This document shows, piece by piece, positions 21,001 to 30,269 of a stretch of DNA of 64,000 nucleotides. The stretch lies in contig JAKZES010000023.1 of assembly GCA_022548915.1 (NCBI GenBank), positions 1 through 64,000 of the forward strand, read 5' to 3'. Within the stretch, counting starts at the first letter, position 1. Every line of letters starts with the position of its first letter. The translations under genes and the position numbers were made by a program. The notes under the pieces were generated by a model. That model worked only from the letters and a program-made list of their open reading frames with translations, was not told the origin of the DNA and searched no databases. Source of the DNA: Verrucomicrobiaceae bacterium E54 (GTDB lineage Bacteria > Verrucomicrobiota > Verrucomicrobiia > Verrucomicrobiales > Akkermansiaceae).

Positions 21001-24000
21001 ACTGGCTCCGATCGCGACGCTCGAGGGACCCACGCGTGGCTACCGCCTGCTGCCTTCCAGCGACGGCAAGGACGCGGCGACGGATGGCGTGTCGATGCTC
21101 GACCAACGCGGCGTCCTGCGGCAAGGCGATGCGGATGTCGGCGCGGTGGATGCCGATTCCCTGGGACGGATCATCGTCAACGAGATCTTCCTTTCCGCGG
21201 CGGATCCGACGCTCGAGTTCATCGAGTTCTTCAATCCCCGGGACCAGGCGGCGGTGGACCTTGCCGGCTTCCGGATCCGGGTGAACGGCGTGGTCCGCTA
21301 CGAGTTCGGCGGCCCGCCGCTGGTGGTGCAGCCGGGCTTCGGGTTTATCCTGGCGACCAGCCCAACGGCGGTGATCGCGGCCAGCGCGAGTACGCCGGTG
21401 CTGGGTGCCTCCTCGCTCGCCCCCGATCTCGGTCTCGGCCTTGATCAGCGAGGGAGGGTCGAACTGCTGGCACCGTTGCCGCCCAGTGGTTCCGGCCCGA
21501 CGCACCGGGTCGTGGAGTCGGTCCAGTACGTCGGTGTGTTCGTCAATCAGGCGGATCCCACGGGACCCCCGAGGAATTTCGACACCGACTCGATCACCCT
21601 CGCTCCGCAGTCCCAGGGCGCGGCCTTCGTGCCGAACAGCAAGATCAAGGGAGGACCGGGTGGGGGCGTCGACCTGACCAAGGACGGCCCCGTGACTTCA
21701 CCGGGCGCCACGGCAACCGGCACCCCCTTCGGTGAGCCCAACGCCTATCCCTTCGCGGTCACCGACCGGATCGAGATCAACGAGGACGATGTTTCGCTGC
21801 TCGACGTGCTCGCCAATGACGTCGATGCCGACGGCAACGATCGCCTCTACATCGTCGATCTCGACAGCGGTCTGACGGCCGTGCTGAGCGGTGAAAACGG
21901 CTCGCTCCCGATCAACCTCGCCAGCAGTCCGCCGGATGCCCCGGTCACGGTGAATCCCGACCCGCTGGCATCACCGCTCCTCGGCACCTCGCTCGAGTAT
22001 GATCCACGGGTGGCCTACAACTACCTTCCCGCTGGCGCCCGGGTCACGGACACCTTCGCCTACTCGATTCTCGACGTTGGTGGCGGGGCGATCACCGGCT
22101 ACGCCGACGGCGGGGCCGGCAAGACCCTGGTGACGGCACCCGGACACCGTCTCGGCGCGGCCGGTGGAATGGTGGAGATCAGCGGCTCCGACGTGCCGAC
22201 GTACAACAACACCTTCGTGGCGACGACCGTCGATGCGGACGTCTTCGAGATTGATGTCGACTACGTGGTTTCCCAGACATCAGGCACCTGGGAGTCCGTG
22301 GTTCGGAGCGGAACGGTCGGCGGCTACGCCGACGACACGGTCACCCCGGGCCCTAACACGGCGGTGACCATTACCGGCCACGGCCTCGGAACAGGCGGCG
22401 GCACGGTCTGGATTTCCGGATCGGACACGCTCGAATACAACGGGGTGTTCGAGGCGAGCACCCTCGATGACGACACGCTCAGCATCGATCTTCCCTTCAT
22501 TACCCCGACCGGCGCACCCGGCACCTGGTTGATCGGATCCCGCATGCCGAGTCCACGCTCGACGGTGGTGACGACCGGCACCGTGGGGGGATTTGCCGAC
22601 GATGGCGGCAATACCGCGGTGACGATCACCGCTCACGGGATCGGAAGCGAAGGCGGTGAGGTCACGATCTCCGGATCCAGCATTGCCGCCTACAACGGCG
22701 TTTTCCAAGCATCCCGAATCGACGACAACACACTCAGCATCGGCGTTCCTTTTGCGGGTGCCGCAGCCACGACGGGGACCTGGCAGATCGTCTTTTCACC
22801 GCCGAGCAACCGCTCGCAGGCCCTGGTCGAGGTGGTGGTGCTCGGTCGCAACGACCCACCCCAACCGCTTGCGGATTCCACGGGGATCCTGACCGACGAG
22901 GACACGGTGCTCCGCCTCTTCGCCGATCCGGTCGCCAGCGTGCCCGTTCTCGATTCCGATGCGCTCTACCCCTTGCCGCGGACGGCCTTCACCGGCGGCC
23001 TCCTGAGCAATGACTCGGACCCGGATACCAACGACCAACCCTTCACGCAGTTGCGCCTCGTCGGCGTCTGCCAGGCGGCGGACATCACGGATTTCACCGG
23101 CACTCCGGGCGAAAGCCCGGTGACGGTGACGAGTCCGGGACATGGCATCTCGGATGGCGAGACCATCCTGATCTCCGGCTATGTGGGGCACCCTTCCTAC
23201 AACGCCTACCATGTCGTGAGCGTTGACCCGGCTTTCCCGGACACCTTCACGATCCCGGTGACTTTTGTTGATAGCGAAGCTCCCGTGGCGGGCCCCAAGG
23301 CTTTGTGGACCCAGCTCGATGACAGCAACCGCTTCCAGACGACGAGCCTCCGCGATGCAGTCGTCAAATTGGAGATCCGTGCCGACCGGACCCAGACGAA
23401 CGTGATCTTCGACTCCCGAAGCTCTCCGGAGCTCAATGCACTCGCCGATGGGGAGAGCATCACCGACACCTTCTTCTACGCGGTCGAGGACACCTCGGGT
23501 GCGGTCTCGCTGGCAGAAGTCACGGTCGAGGTCGACGGGGTGAACGACGACCCCGTCCCGACCGACGATCCCCCCGGTCTCGCAGTGCTCCTACCGTTTG
23601 TCCCGGCGGGCTCCACGCTTCCGGAAACCGCAGGCAACGCCACCGTGCTTTATTCGTTGCCGGCACCCGCCGGACCCGGAACGGTCAACCTCACGGTTCG
23701 TCCCGAGGGGGCGGCCGACAGTGACTTTGTCGTGATTCCCGGGGTCGATTGGACACACGAGGACGCCGCACTCGAACTCCCCAAATCACGGTTCCTCGAC
23801 AATGACGGCGAGGTCGACACGAACGACGAGCTGAGTTTGGCCATCGGTCCGGGACAGGAAACCAGCCCTCTCCAGGCGGCGATCCGCCTCAATGGGGACG
23901 CCTCCGTGCTGACCTATGACCCCACCGGATCACCGGAACTTCAAGCGCTTGCGTTCAAGGAACGGCGGATCGATGTGGTGACCGTCAACGTCACCGATGG

Positions 24001-27000
24001 CATCGCGACGGTCCCGACGACCTTCATCGTGATGGTCGAGGGGCGCAATGACACTCCGGTGGCATCGCCCGCGACCTACACCGTGGACGAAAAGACGCTG
24101 CTGACGGTGCTTCCTTCAGGGCTCATCGACAATGGTGTCGAAATCGACCAGAACGGGACCTTGCCGGACAACCGGCGATTTGTGCGCCCGCAGGAGGATC
24201 TGGCGACGACCGTCTTCGGGGCCCGGGTCGACTACCTGCTCGAAAATCGTGGTGGCCAGATCTCCTCGATGGGCGGGGTGACCGGGGATCCCGGTTCGAC
24301 CGCGATCGTTTCGGTCGGGCACGGCCTGCAAACCGGTCAGGAAGTGGTCCTGCCCTCGAGTGGCCCGCTGACCGGGCAGTATTTGGCGACCCGCCTCGAT
24401 GAGGATCGGTTCGCCATCCCGGTGCCCTTCGATCCGGCGAACGCCGGTCTCGGCGGGACCTGGCAGGCCTTGAGCAGCACCTTCCTCTACGATCCGCGCG
24501 CCTCGGTCTTCGCCGGTCCGTCCGGAGCGCCGAACTTCACGCTCCAAGGCCTCGCCGCCGACCAGTCGTATGTGGACACCTTCGACTACACCCTTCTCGA
24601 CGGCAGCCACCTGTTTGCGAACGATGACATCTTCCGCGTCGAGGTCGACCGTTCGGACATCGAACTCCGGGTGCTGGTCAACGACACCAGCCTCGACGGC
24701 CTGGCGACCTCCCGCTCGATCGTCGCGGTGGGTCCCCCGAGTGCGGGCGGCACGGTGAGCCTCAATGGCGACGAATCCATCCTCTACACGCCGGAAACCG
24801 GCTTCGTGGGTGATGAGTTCTTCACCTACACGATTGAGGATGACCTTGGAAATCGCGACACCGCGCTGGTGACGGCGCGGGTGACCATCGACCGTCTCAA
24901 CGGCAACCTTCGTGCCAATCCGGACGCGTTCACGGTGGCGACGACCCAGTCACCGCTCCTGGATGTGCTGGCGAACGACAGCATCATCCCGGCTACCGGG
25001 GCGCCCCTGAGTCTCGATGCGATCACCGCGAATCCCGACCAAGGCGGCACGGCCGTGGTCGAGGCCGGCCAGATCCGCTACACGCCTTCGCCGGCGGCGG
25101 TCATCTTTCCCTACACCGAGACCTTCAGCTATCGCATGTCCGGTGGTGGAAGCGCGACGGGCGAGACGACCGTCACCGTGTTGGTGGTCGATCGCCGGGA
25201 GACCCTCAATGCCCGCGCCGACAGCTTCGGCGTGCCGGCCGGAAGCACGAGCAACACGCTGAACGTGCTGGAGAACGACAACGTCCTGCCGGCGAACGGG
25301 GAGGACTTTGAAATCATCTCGACTCAGGATGGTCCGTCCAACGGGTCGGTGATCATCGTCAACGGCGATGCGCTCAGCTATTCGCCCGACCCGGGCTTCC
25401 TTGGGGATGACAGCTTCACCTACACGGTGGCCGATGGATATGGAGGCACGAAGACCGCGGCGGTCACGGTCAGCGTCGGCTACCTCGTAACCAACCCCGA
25501 CATTTTCAGCATTCGCTTCGATGAGACCGGCCCGGGTCCCGGTGACGTGGTGGCTGAACTGGACGTCCTCGCCAACGACAACGTCCTCCAGGGAGGCACC
25601 GGCGGCGTCACGATCTCAGGCGTCAGCACCACCGATCCCGCGGCAGCAGCTCTCGGGACGATGGACGTGGCGAGCGATGACCTCAGCCTTGAATTCGATC
25701 CGGCCGAAGGGGAGACGGGACAGGCGGACTTTACCTATCAGGTGGTCGACTCGAGTGGTCGCACTTCCAGTGGACTCGTCACGGTGGTGGTGATTTCGAA
25801 CGGTGTCCGGGCCAGCAGTGATTATTTCACGGTCCAGACCGACAGTTCGGAGAACCAACTGAACATCCTTCAGAACGATCTGCGGTTGTCGCCATTGCCC
25901 GGCGAGCTTTCGATCTCGTCGATTGGTGCCGGGCCGGACGGTCCGGATCAGGGTGGCACGATCGAGATCGTCGACGCGCCGCCCGGGGAAAAGGATTATC
26001 TCGTCTACACCCCGGCACCCGGCTTCAGCGGCACCGAGTCGTTCACCTACACCGCGACCGATGGTGACGACAGCGACACCGCCCGGGTTTCGGTGCGGGT
26101 GACTGCGGGAGCGATGGTGGCGGCGGATGACGACTTCCTGGTTTACGAAGGCAGTGCGGCGAACCGGCTTCCGGTGCTGCTCAACGACCGCGTCATCCCG
26201 GATGCCGGCCAACTGCTCTTCGTGACCGCGACCGGGCTTGACTCCGGCAATGCCGGAAACCCGGTGAGCCGTGGGATGCTCGAGATCATCGAGGACGGTG
26301 CCGCACTCAGCTACACCCCCTCGCCCGACAATTCGAGCCTTCCATCCTACGTCGAGACCTTCACCTACGAAATTTCCTCGGGCGGCACCGGGCGTGCCGA
26401 GGGGACCATCAGCATCCAGGTGATCGACCGGGTCGGAGTCCGTGACCTGGAAACCAACGACGACCGCTTCGACGTCCGCAGCGATTCGACCGGGACGCTG
26501 CTCCCGGTGCTCGTCAATGACAGCGTGCTGCCGGCAAGTCCTGCCGGTTGGACGATCAGCGGTGTCTCGCCCGCCGTGGTGAATGTCTGTTCATCCTTCC
26601 TCTTCCTGCCTTCGGATTTCGCGGACCCGCTGCCTTTCGCGGCAACGCTCACGGCTCAGGACACCAATCTGAGTGGCTTCCTCTGGTCGCAGTTCTCTCC
26701 GGCGTCGCAGGTGCTGTTCGGCAACCCGTCCGCGGACGAGGCGGCGATTCGCCAGGCGATGGCGGATGAATTCAACGCCCTGCTTCAGGGAGGTGCCTCG
26801 ATCCATGACGCCACCCGCTTCGAGGGGGTGACCCTGCGGACTTCGACCCAGTATCTGATCGACACCGGTGCGACCGGCGACGAGATCGTCGTGCTCAACC
26901 GGCTGCTGCTGGAGGATGGCTACACTGCCGGGATCGCGCGTGCTCCCGGTGGGGGATCCCTGCAGATCAGTGGCACCGATCTCATCTACGTTCCGGTGCC

Positions 27001-30000
27001 CGGCTTTGTCGGGAGTATCCGGTTCACTTATTTCGTCTCGGACGGCCTCGGCGGAACCGGCGAGGGCGAGGTGATCGTCAAGGTGGGCGACGTCAGCGTG
27101 AGTGACGATGCCTTCACCGTCCTCGCGGAAGGCGGACCGGTATCCCTCGATGTGACCGCCAACGACGGGGTGCTCCGTGCGGCCTTCCCCGCCGAACCGG
27201 AGCCCGGGCAGGCGGATTTCTCCCTGACTTCCCTGCAGCCGGTCGACGTCGTCCCTGCCTCAGCCGGAACCGCCACGGTGGTGGATGGCAAGGTGGAGTT
27301 CACGCCGGATGCCGGATTCATCGGCTTCGCGCACCTGACCTATCGGGTGGCCGACGATGGGGATTGCACCTACCCGGGTCTCGCGGTCGTGGATGTCCGC
27401 TCCACGCTCGAGGATGAGGACACCGCGTCGATTTCGGTCACGGTGACGGGGGTGAATGACGAACCGATGCTCATCGGTGCGGATCCGAGCGGGGTCAACG
27501 ACACGATGCAGGGCAATCCTTTCGCCAACGCGACCGTGATCGAGTACGACGAGCAGCGACTGCAGCAGGTGACGCTGACCGTGACCTACGATCCTGCCAG
27601 GGGCACGCTGGTCGGTGGCGGCACCGAGCTTTCGCCGGGTGTGCTCCAGTTTGTCGGCACGGCCGAGGAGATCACCGCCGCACTGCGGGCTCTGGTGTTC
27701 ACGCCGACCATCAACCGCATTCCCGTGGGAACCACGGAGGACACCCTGTTCTCCGTGAGCATGGACGACGGCTTCGTGGCCTCCCCGGTGATCGTGGACA
27801 CGGCGGTGACCACCGTCACCCCGGTCAACGATCCGCCCGTCCTGACCGGCACGGTCGGCGGACAGCGGCTCTATCAATTCACCTCGATCCGGCCGTTCAG
27901 CGGGGTCGATATCAACGATGTCGACGACCTTGAGCTCCAGGCCCAGACCGTCACCGTCCAGATCGATGATCCGGCGAAGGGTGGATTTTCGGAGCTGGGT
28001 GGGTTCATTGAAACCACACCGGGAACCTGGGTGATGGGGGGTACGCCCGCCGCGGTGTCATCCGCAATTCGCGCGCTTCTGTTCACGCCGACTCCGGGTG
28101 ACCGGATCACCCCCGAGTCTTCGGAGACGGCCCAATTCACCATCTCGGTCGATGATGGATTTGCCCCGCCGGTCGTCGATGCGCTGACGACGGTGATCAT
28201 TCTGCACGGCGAGGTGGACCGGCTGCTGCCGCTTGATCCGACCGGAGTCGATCAGTCGGAATTTGCCGCCGAGTTCGGAGAGAGTATCGGGGTCAGCGGC
28301 GACACGCTGGTCGTCGGTTCGCCGCTTCGCGACGGTGCGGGAACCAACGAGGGCCGGGCGTACGTCTACGAGGAGAATTCCGGGTTTGGTCTGCCTTGGG
28401 GTCAGGTCGCCGAGTTGAGTGCGCTTGATGCCCAGTCGGATGACCTTTTCGGCGAGGCGGTCGCCATCGATGGAGACGTGATCGTGGTCGGGGCCCCCGG
28501 TGAGGACGCCGCCGGTCCCGGGTCGGGTGCCGTCTATGTCTACGAGCGCGATGCGATCAATCCGAACGCGTGGTCGCAGGTGGCCAAGCTTCTCCCGCCC
28601 ACGGTAAATGCCGGAGGGGGTGATGCCTTCGGTGCCGCGGTGGCCATTGACGGGGACACCCTGCTGGTGGGTGCCCCCCGGGCCAACCTTCCGGGAGCTC
28701 CCCGGTCGGGGCGTGCGTTCGTGTTCCGTCGCCAACTCGGGAACTGGACCGCGGGCGAGACCCTCGTGGCGGCGGACAACCGGGTGAATGTCTTTGTTCT
28801 CAATGACTTTGAGCGCTTCGGTGAGTCTCTCGATATTGAGGGGGACACGGTGGTCGTCGGATCACCGGGGGCCAACCTCGATGCGGGGATTTCGGGTCGC
28901 AACTACGGAGCGGCATACGTCTTCACCCGCGACTCGTTCACCGATCCCTTCGTGGAACTGTTGAGGCTGGATGACTTCACCGGACCTGATGGATCGAGTT
29001 TCTCCGGCTACGGATTCTCGGTGTCTCTTTCCGGGGATCGCCTGGCGATTGGCATTCACGCCGGAACCTACTCCGGCGACCCGGCCGACGCGAACTTTGT
29101 TGCCGGTGGTGCCCGGATCCACGAACGGAACGAGGGAGGTGCGGACCAGTGGGGCCTCGTGCAGAAGTTCTCGGCGTTCGATGGTTCCAGTACGCTCCAT
29201 TTCGGACATGCGGTGGCGATTTCGGGCGACCTGTTCATGGTTGGATCCCCGGGATACACGCAACCGGGACGCGGCGAGGTCGATGTCTTCCGCTTCGACG
29301 CCGCGGCTTCCCCGTCATGGAACCAGATCGACCGCTACGTTCCGAACGACATCAGCGTCTCCGATCGCTTCGGTCACGCCGTTGCTCTGGATGACTTCAC
29401 CGGAGTGGTCGGAGCGATCCGGGACGGGGAGAATCCCAGCCTTGTGGATTCGGCGGGCTCGGCAAGCGTCTATCAGTTCCAGTATGACCTCGGCCCCCAA
29501 TTGGTGATGCCGCTCGAAAATCTGGTGGCGAACCAGGATGAACTGTTCGGGTTCACCCTGCCGGGCGAGACCTTCGGCGATGCGAATTACCCCGACCAAC
29601 TCACCCTCGGAGTGGAGCTTTCCGATGGGAGTCCGCTGCCGCTGGATGGCTGGCTTGCCTTCGATCCTGCGACGGGGAGCTTCAGTGGCACCCCGACTTC
29701 CACGGAGCGCCGCGATTACGCGCTGGTGGTTTATGCGGTCAATCCGCTCGGTTCCCGGACCAACTCCGCCGTGTTCCAGATCGACGTTACGGCCGGTCCC
29801 GGGCTGGCGGGGCTGTATCAGGTGTGGGCGGCGACCCAGTTTCCGCCTGCCGTGCTCAATGATCCGGCCCAGGAAAGCACCGTCTGGGGCATGGACGCCA
29901 ACCCCGACGGGGACAAGCAGTCGAACATCTTCGACATGCTGTTCGGCGGATCGGCGACGATGCAGGACCCTCCCCCGATGACCTTCGTCAAGGTCGATCC

Positions 30001-30211
30001 CTCGGGAGGCGAATTGACCTTCCCGCTTTCGGACAGCTTCCCGCCCGCCTACATGCGGGTCGAGTGGAGTCTCAACCTGGTCGACTGGTTCAACACCGAT
30101 GTCACCTACGACTTCGGACCCTCGGTTCTCGGGGTGAGGGAGACCGTTGCGCTCGTTTCACCGCCGGGGAATCCCGGCAGGCTGTTTGTGAGGATCGTGA
30201 CCGTGCCCTGA
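18044..30211 (+). CDS. Giant cadherin-like modular surface protein, 4055 residues
   Basis: A 4055-residue exported protein with signal peptide core LSCLALVALATPAFA and an AFA|AP site (about residue 27). Modules in order are: tandem cadherin/VCBS-like domains with NDPP turns (30-670); a right-handed beta-helix type region that starts NFMVTNVADDPTTEGSLRHA (679-960); a lamin-tail-like domain, IVNEIFLSAADPTLEFIEFF (1042-1110); five FCCH-like repeats (1346-1583, 1679-1755, 2069-2141); a ladder of Big_9/cadherin-like units marked by VLANDS or VLENDN (2200-3100); more NDPP-type units (3100-3385); seven or so FG-GAP/beta-propeller-like repeats marked by [IL]xGDxxxVGSPxxD (3391-3820); a CADG-like Ig domain (3816-3916); and a C-terminal module with DANPDGDKQSNIFDMLFG and RVEWSLNLVDWF. 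The architecture suggests a long extracellular adhesin or matrix protein. No barrel or anchor is visible. Confidence 0.85.
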   Translation: MDTHSRKLLRLSCLALVALATPAFAAPPTLTNVDDLGPVNEDTAIPITRALLESKSNVNDDTTPKGDIGFQLRSVASGTLRDGGGVVVATGTVLAGTTTWSWTPDSNENGIISAFSIRAIADGELSGSDELVRIEVTPVNDPPVLGGTLGEGGSAGASAGQPMLDTPTGAEGTPAVTVAVFDSITVSDVDHNKPDPEQIDVTVTIDEAILDHGTFASPGWFQSASGGNVIFTRLNRTPSQAEAALDDLTFTPNPNTRPVNLYDFVTSVTITDIAGAGPAGPVSGSLYVQSVNDPPKVAATLTQNSIPDSGTWKLFRLSVTDPDVDETFEVTVNETGTSRGTLVVPATPITGDAAAVAESIKDVEFQPNLQGAIVNATFDVSVVDVHPSGDKGAAQTDPVTLEIVFDNDAPQISGLPTGLIRITDDPSNDSIFPFANVTVSDADPGQELTVTITLDDIAKGSFTGDTAALMVNGVIQGTAGEITNLLADLGFQPNPDRQREGGSETVTITISIDDGTTVLTNSQTRIEVTSVDGSPNITWDGSVAFPVSTNPALIDPSTGPRPFDKIGITDNSEVDVTITLAERAKGEFDPATLGGFVDEDTLNPGEQPDPSDPRIYRFSGTPPDAQTAIRGIVFNPNPDYLFPPGQPGRTDFTISASDAVLNITTRVLPIVLISDSRNFMVTNVADDPTTEGSLRHALFHAKNNDVITFALPSYPAVIRLSALHGPLEMDRHLTLLGPGPDKLTISGDANANGNTDANDIQLMQVKATVRLKGLRLSSGFADLGGAVRVSRIDPATRPGELILEDCIISDCVAGRWGGAVDVQEGSVRAERVLFENNRLVVSSGQGGGAVSLWTDLVCVFENCTFSGNIQGAPTGYGGGAIYAESYTSTVPFRVSVTHSTFAANVDAAGNGSAIHSNAGNTDVLLTNSLFADGSDRNLQVAGAGEISSQGGNLSDDNTTTALIQGGDPGQNYFLKHSTDQRNAEPGLAPIATLEGPTRGYRLLPSSDGKDAATDGVSMLDQRGVLRQGDADVGAVDADSLGRIIVNEIFLSAADPTLEFIEFFNPRDQAAVDLAGFRIRVNGVVRYEFGGPPLVVQPGFGFILATSPTAVIAASASTPVLGASSLAPDLGLGLDQRGRVELLAPLPPSGSGPTHRVVESVQYVGVFVNQADPTGPPRNFDTDSITLAPQSQGAAFVPNSKIKGGPGGGVDLTKDGPVTSPGATATGTPFGEPNAYPFAVTDRIEINEDDVSLLDVLANDVDADGNDRLYIVDLDSGLTAVLSGENGSLPINLASSPPDAPVTVNPDPLASPLLGTSLEYDPRVAYNYLPAGARVTDTFAYSILDVGGGAITGYADGGAGKTLVTAPGHRLGAAGGMVEISGSDVPTYNNTFVATTVDADVFEIDVDYVVSQTSGTWESVVRSGTVGGYADDTVTPGPNTAVTITGHGLGTGGGTVWISGSDTLEYNGVFEASTLDDDTLSIDLPFITPTGAPGTWLIGSRMPSPRSTVVTTGTVGGFADDGGNTAVTITAHGIGSEGGEVTISGSSIAAYNGVFQASRIDDNTLSIGVPFAGAAATTGTWQIVFSPPSNRSQALVEVVVLGRNDPPQPLADSTGILTDEDTVLRLFADPVASVPVLDSDALYPLPRTAFTGGLLSNDSDPDTNDQPFTQLRLVGVCQAADITDFTGTPGESPVTVTSPGHGISDGETILISGYVGHPSYNAYHVVSVDPAFPDTFTIPVTFVDSEAPVAGPKALWTQLDDSNRFQTTSLRDAVVKLEIRADRTQTNVIFDSRSSPELNALADGESITDTFFYAVEDTSGAVSLAEVTVEVDGVNDDPVPTDDPPGLAVLLPFVPAGSTLPETAGNATVLYSLPAPAGPGTVNLTVRPEGAADSDFVVIPGVDWTHEDAALELPKSRFLDNDGEVDTNDELSLAIGPGQETSPLQAAIRLNGDASVLTYDPTGSPELQALAFKERRIDVVTVNVTDGIATVPTTFIVMVEGRNDTPVASPATYTVDEKTLLTVLPSGLIDNGVEIDQNGTLPDNRRFVRPQEDLATTVFGARVDYLLENRGGQISSMGGVTGDPGSTAIVSVGHGLQTGQEVVLPSSGPLTGQYLATRLDEDRFAIPVPFDPANAGLGGTWQALSSTFLYDPRASVFAGPSGAPNFTLQGLAADQSYVDTFDYTLLDGSHLFANDDIFRVEVDRSDIELRVLVNDTSLDGLATSRSIVAVGPPSAGGTVSLNGDESILYTPETGFVGDEFFTYTIEDDLGNRDTALVTARVTIDRLNGNLRANPDAFTVATTQSPLLDVLANDSIIPATGAPLSLDAITANPDQGGTAVVEAGQIRYTPSPAAVIFPYTETFSYRMSGGGSATGETTVTVLVVDRRETLNARADSFGVPAGSTSNTLNVLENDNVLPANGEDFEIISTQDGPSNGSVIIVNGDALSYSPDPGFLGDDSFTYTVADGYGGTKTAAVTVSVGYLVTNPDIFSIRFDETGPGPGDVVAELDVLANDNVLQGGTGGVTISGVSTTDPAAAALGTMDVASDDLSLEFDPAEGETGQADFTYQVVDSSGRTSSGLVTVVVISNGVRASSDYFTVQTDSSENQLNILQNDLRLSPLPGELSISSIGAGPDGPDQGGTIEIVDAPPGEKDYLVYTPAPGFSGTESFTYTATDGDDSDTARVSVRVTAGAMVAADDDFLVYEGSAANRLPVLLNDRVIPDAGQLLFVTATGLDSGNAGNPVSRGMLEIIEDGAALSYTPSPDNSSLPSYVETFTYEISSGGTGRAEGTISIQVIDRVGVRDLETNDDRFDVRSDSTGTLLPVLVNDSVLPASPAGWTISGVSPAVVNVCSSFLFLPSDFADPLPFAATLTAQDTNLSGFLWSQFSPASQVLFGNPSADEAAIRQAMADEFNALLQGGASIHDATRFEGVTLRTSTQYLIDTGATGDEIVVLNRLLLEDGYTAGIARAPGGGSLQISGTDLIYVPVPGFVGSIRFTYFVSDGLGGTGEGEVIVKVGDVSVSDDAFTVLAEGGPVSLDVTANDGVLRAAFPAEPEPGQADFSLTSLQPVDVVPASAGTATVVDGKVEFTPDAGFIGFAHLTYRVADDGDCTYPGLAVVDVRSTLEDEDTASISVTVTGVNDEPMLIGADPSGVNDTMQGNPFANATVIEYDEQRLQQVTLTVTYDPARGTLVGGGTELSPGVLQFVGTAEEITAALRALVFTPTINRIPVGTTEDTLFSVSMDDGFVASPVIVDTAVTTVTPVNDPPVLTGTVGGQRLYQFTSIRPFSGVDINDVDDLELQAQTVTVQIDDPAKGGFSELGGFIETTPGTWVMGGTPAAVSSAIRALLFTPTPGDRITPESSETAQFTISVDDGFAPPVVDALTTVIILHGEVDRLLPLDPTGVDQSEFAAEFGESIGVSGDTLVVGSPLRDGAGTNEGRAYVYEENSGFGLPWGQVAELSALDAQSDDLFGEAVAIDGDVIVVGAPGEDAAGPGSGAVYVYERDAINPNAWSQVAKLLPPTVNAGGGDAFGAAVAIDGDTLLVGAPRANLPGAPRSGRAFVFRRQLGNWTAGETLVAADNRVNVFVLNDFERFGESLDIEGDTVVVGSPGANLDAGISGRNYGAAYVFTRDSFTDPFVELLRLDDFTGPDGSSFSGYGFSVSLSGDRLAIGIHAGTYSGDPADANFVAGGARIHERNEGGADQWGLVQKFSAFDGSSTLHFGHAVAISGDLFMVGSPGYTQPGRGEVDVFRFDAAASPSWNQIDRYVPNDISVSDRFGHAVALDDFTGVVGAIRDGENPSLVDSAGSASVYQFQYDLGPQLVMPLENLVANQDELFGFTLPGETFGDANYPDQLTLGVELSDGSPLPLDGWLAFDPATGSFSGTPTSTERRDYALVVYAVNPLGSRTNSAVFQIDVTAGPGLAGLYQVWAATQFPPAVLNDPAQESTVWGMDANPDGDKQSNIFDMLFGGSATMQDPPPMTFVKVDPSGGELTFPLSDSFPPAYMRVEWSLNLVDWFNTDVTYDFGPSVLGVRETVALVSPPGNPGRLFVRIVTVP
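22081..22792 (+). repeat. Three near-consecutive FCCH-like protein repeats
   Basis: Coding repeats at about 22081-22300, 22306-22540 and 22567-22792, each starting with a GYADD or GFADD turn and ending in a GTW turn. They are more alike to one another than to the copies in the 860-residue protein, which points to local duplication. Two more diverged copies lie at about 23080-23310 and 24250-24465. Confidence 0.7.
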
Positions 30212-30269
30212 TTTCTTCCCGGCGTCATGCGCCGGTTGTGTGTGCAAAGGCGCTCGGTGGATACGGAAA

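Noticed and set aside
18899-21505. 868-codon minus-strand frame opposite the 4055-residue gene
   Set aside because: Same type of shadow: its composition (RDGRG, HRR) is the reverse of Asp/Pro/Gly-rich cadherin-like codons and it has no recognisable motif.
3864-24465. Ubiquitin-activating enzyme function suggested by the FCCH name
   Set aside because: FCCH is only a small beta domain of eukaryotic E1. These proteins are exported, lack the adenylation and cysteine domains, and no ubiquitin-like system is nearby.
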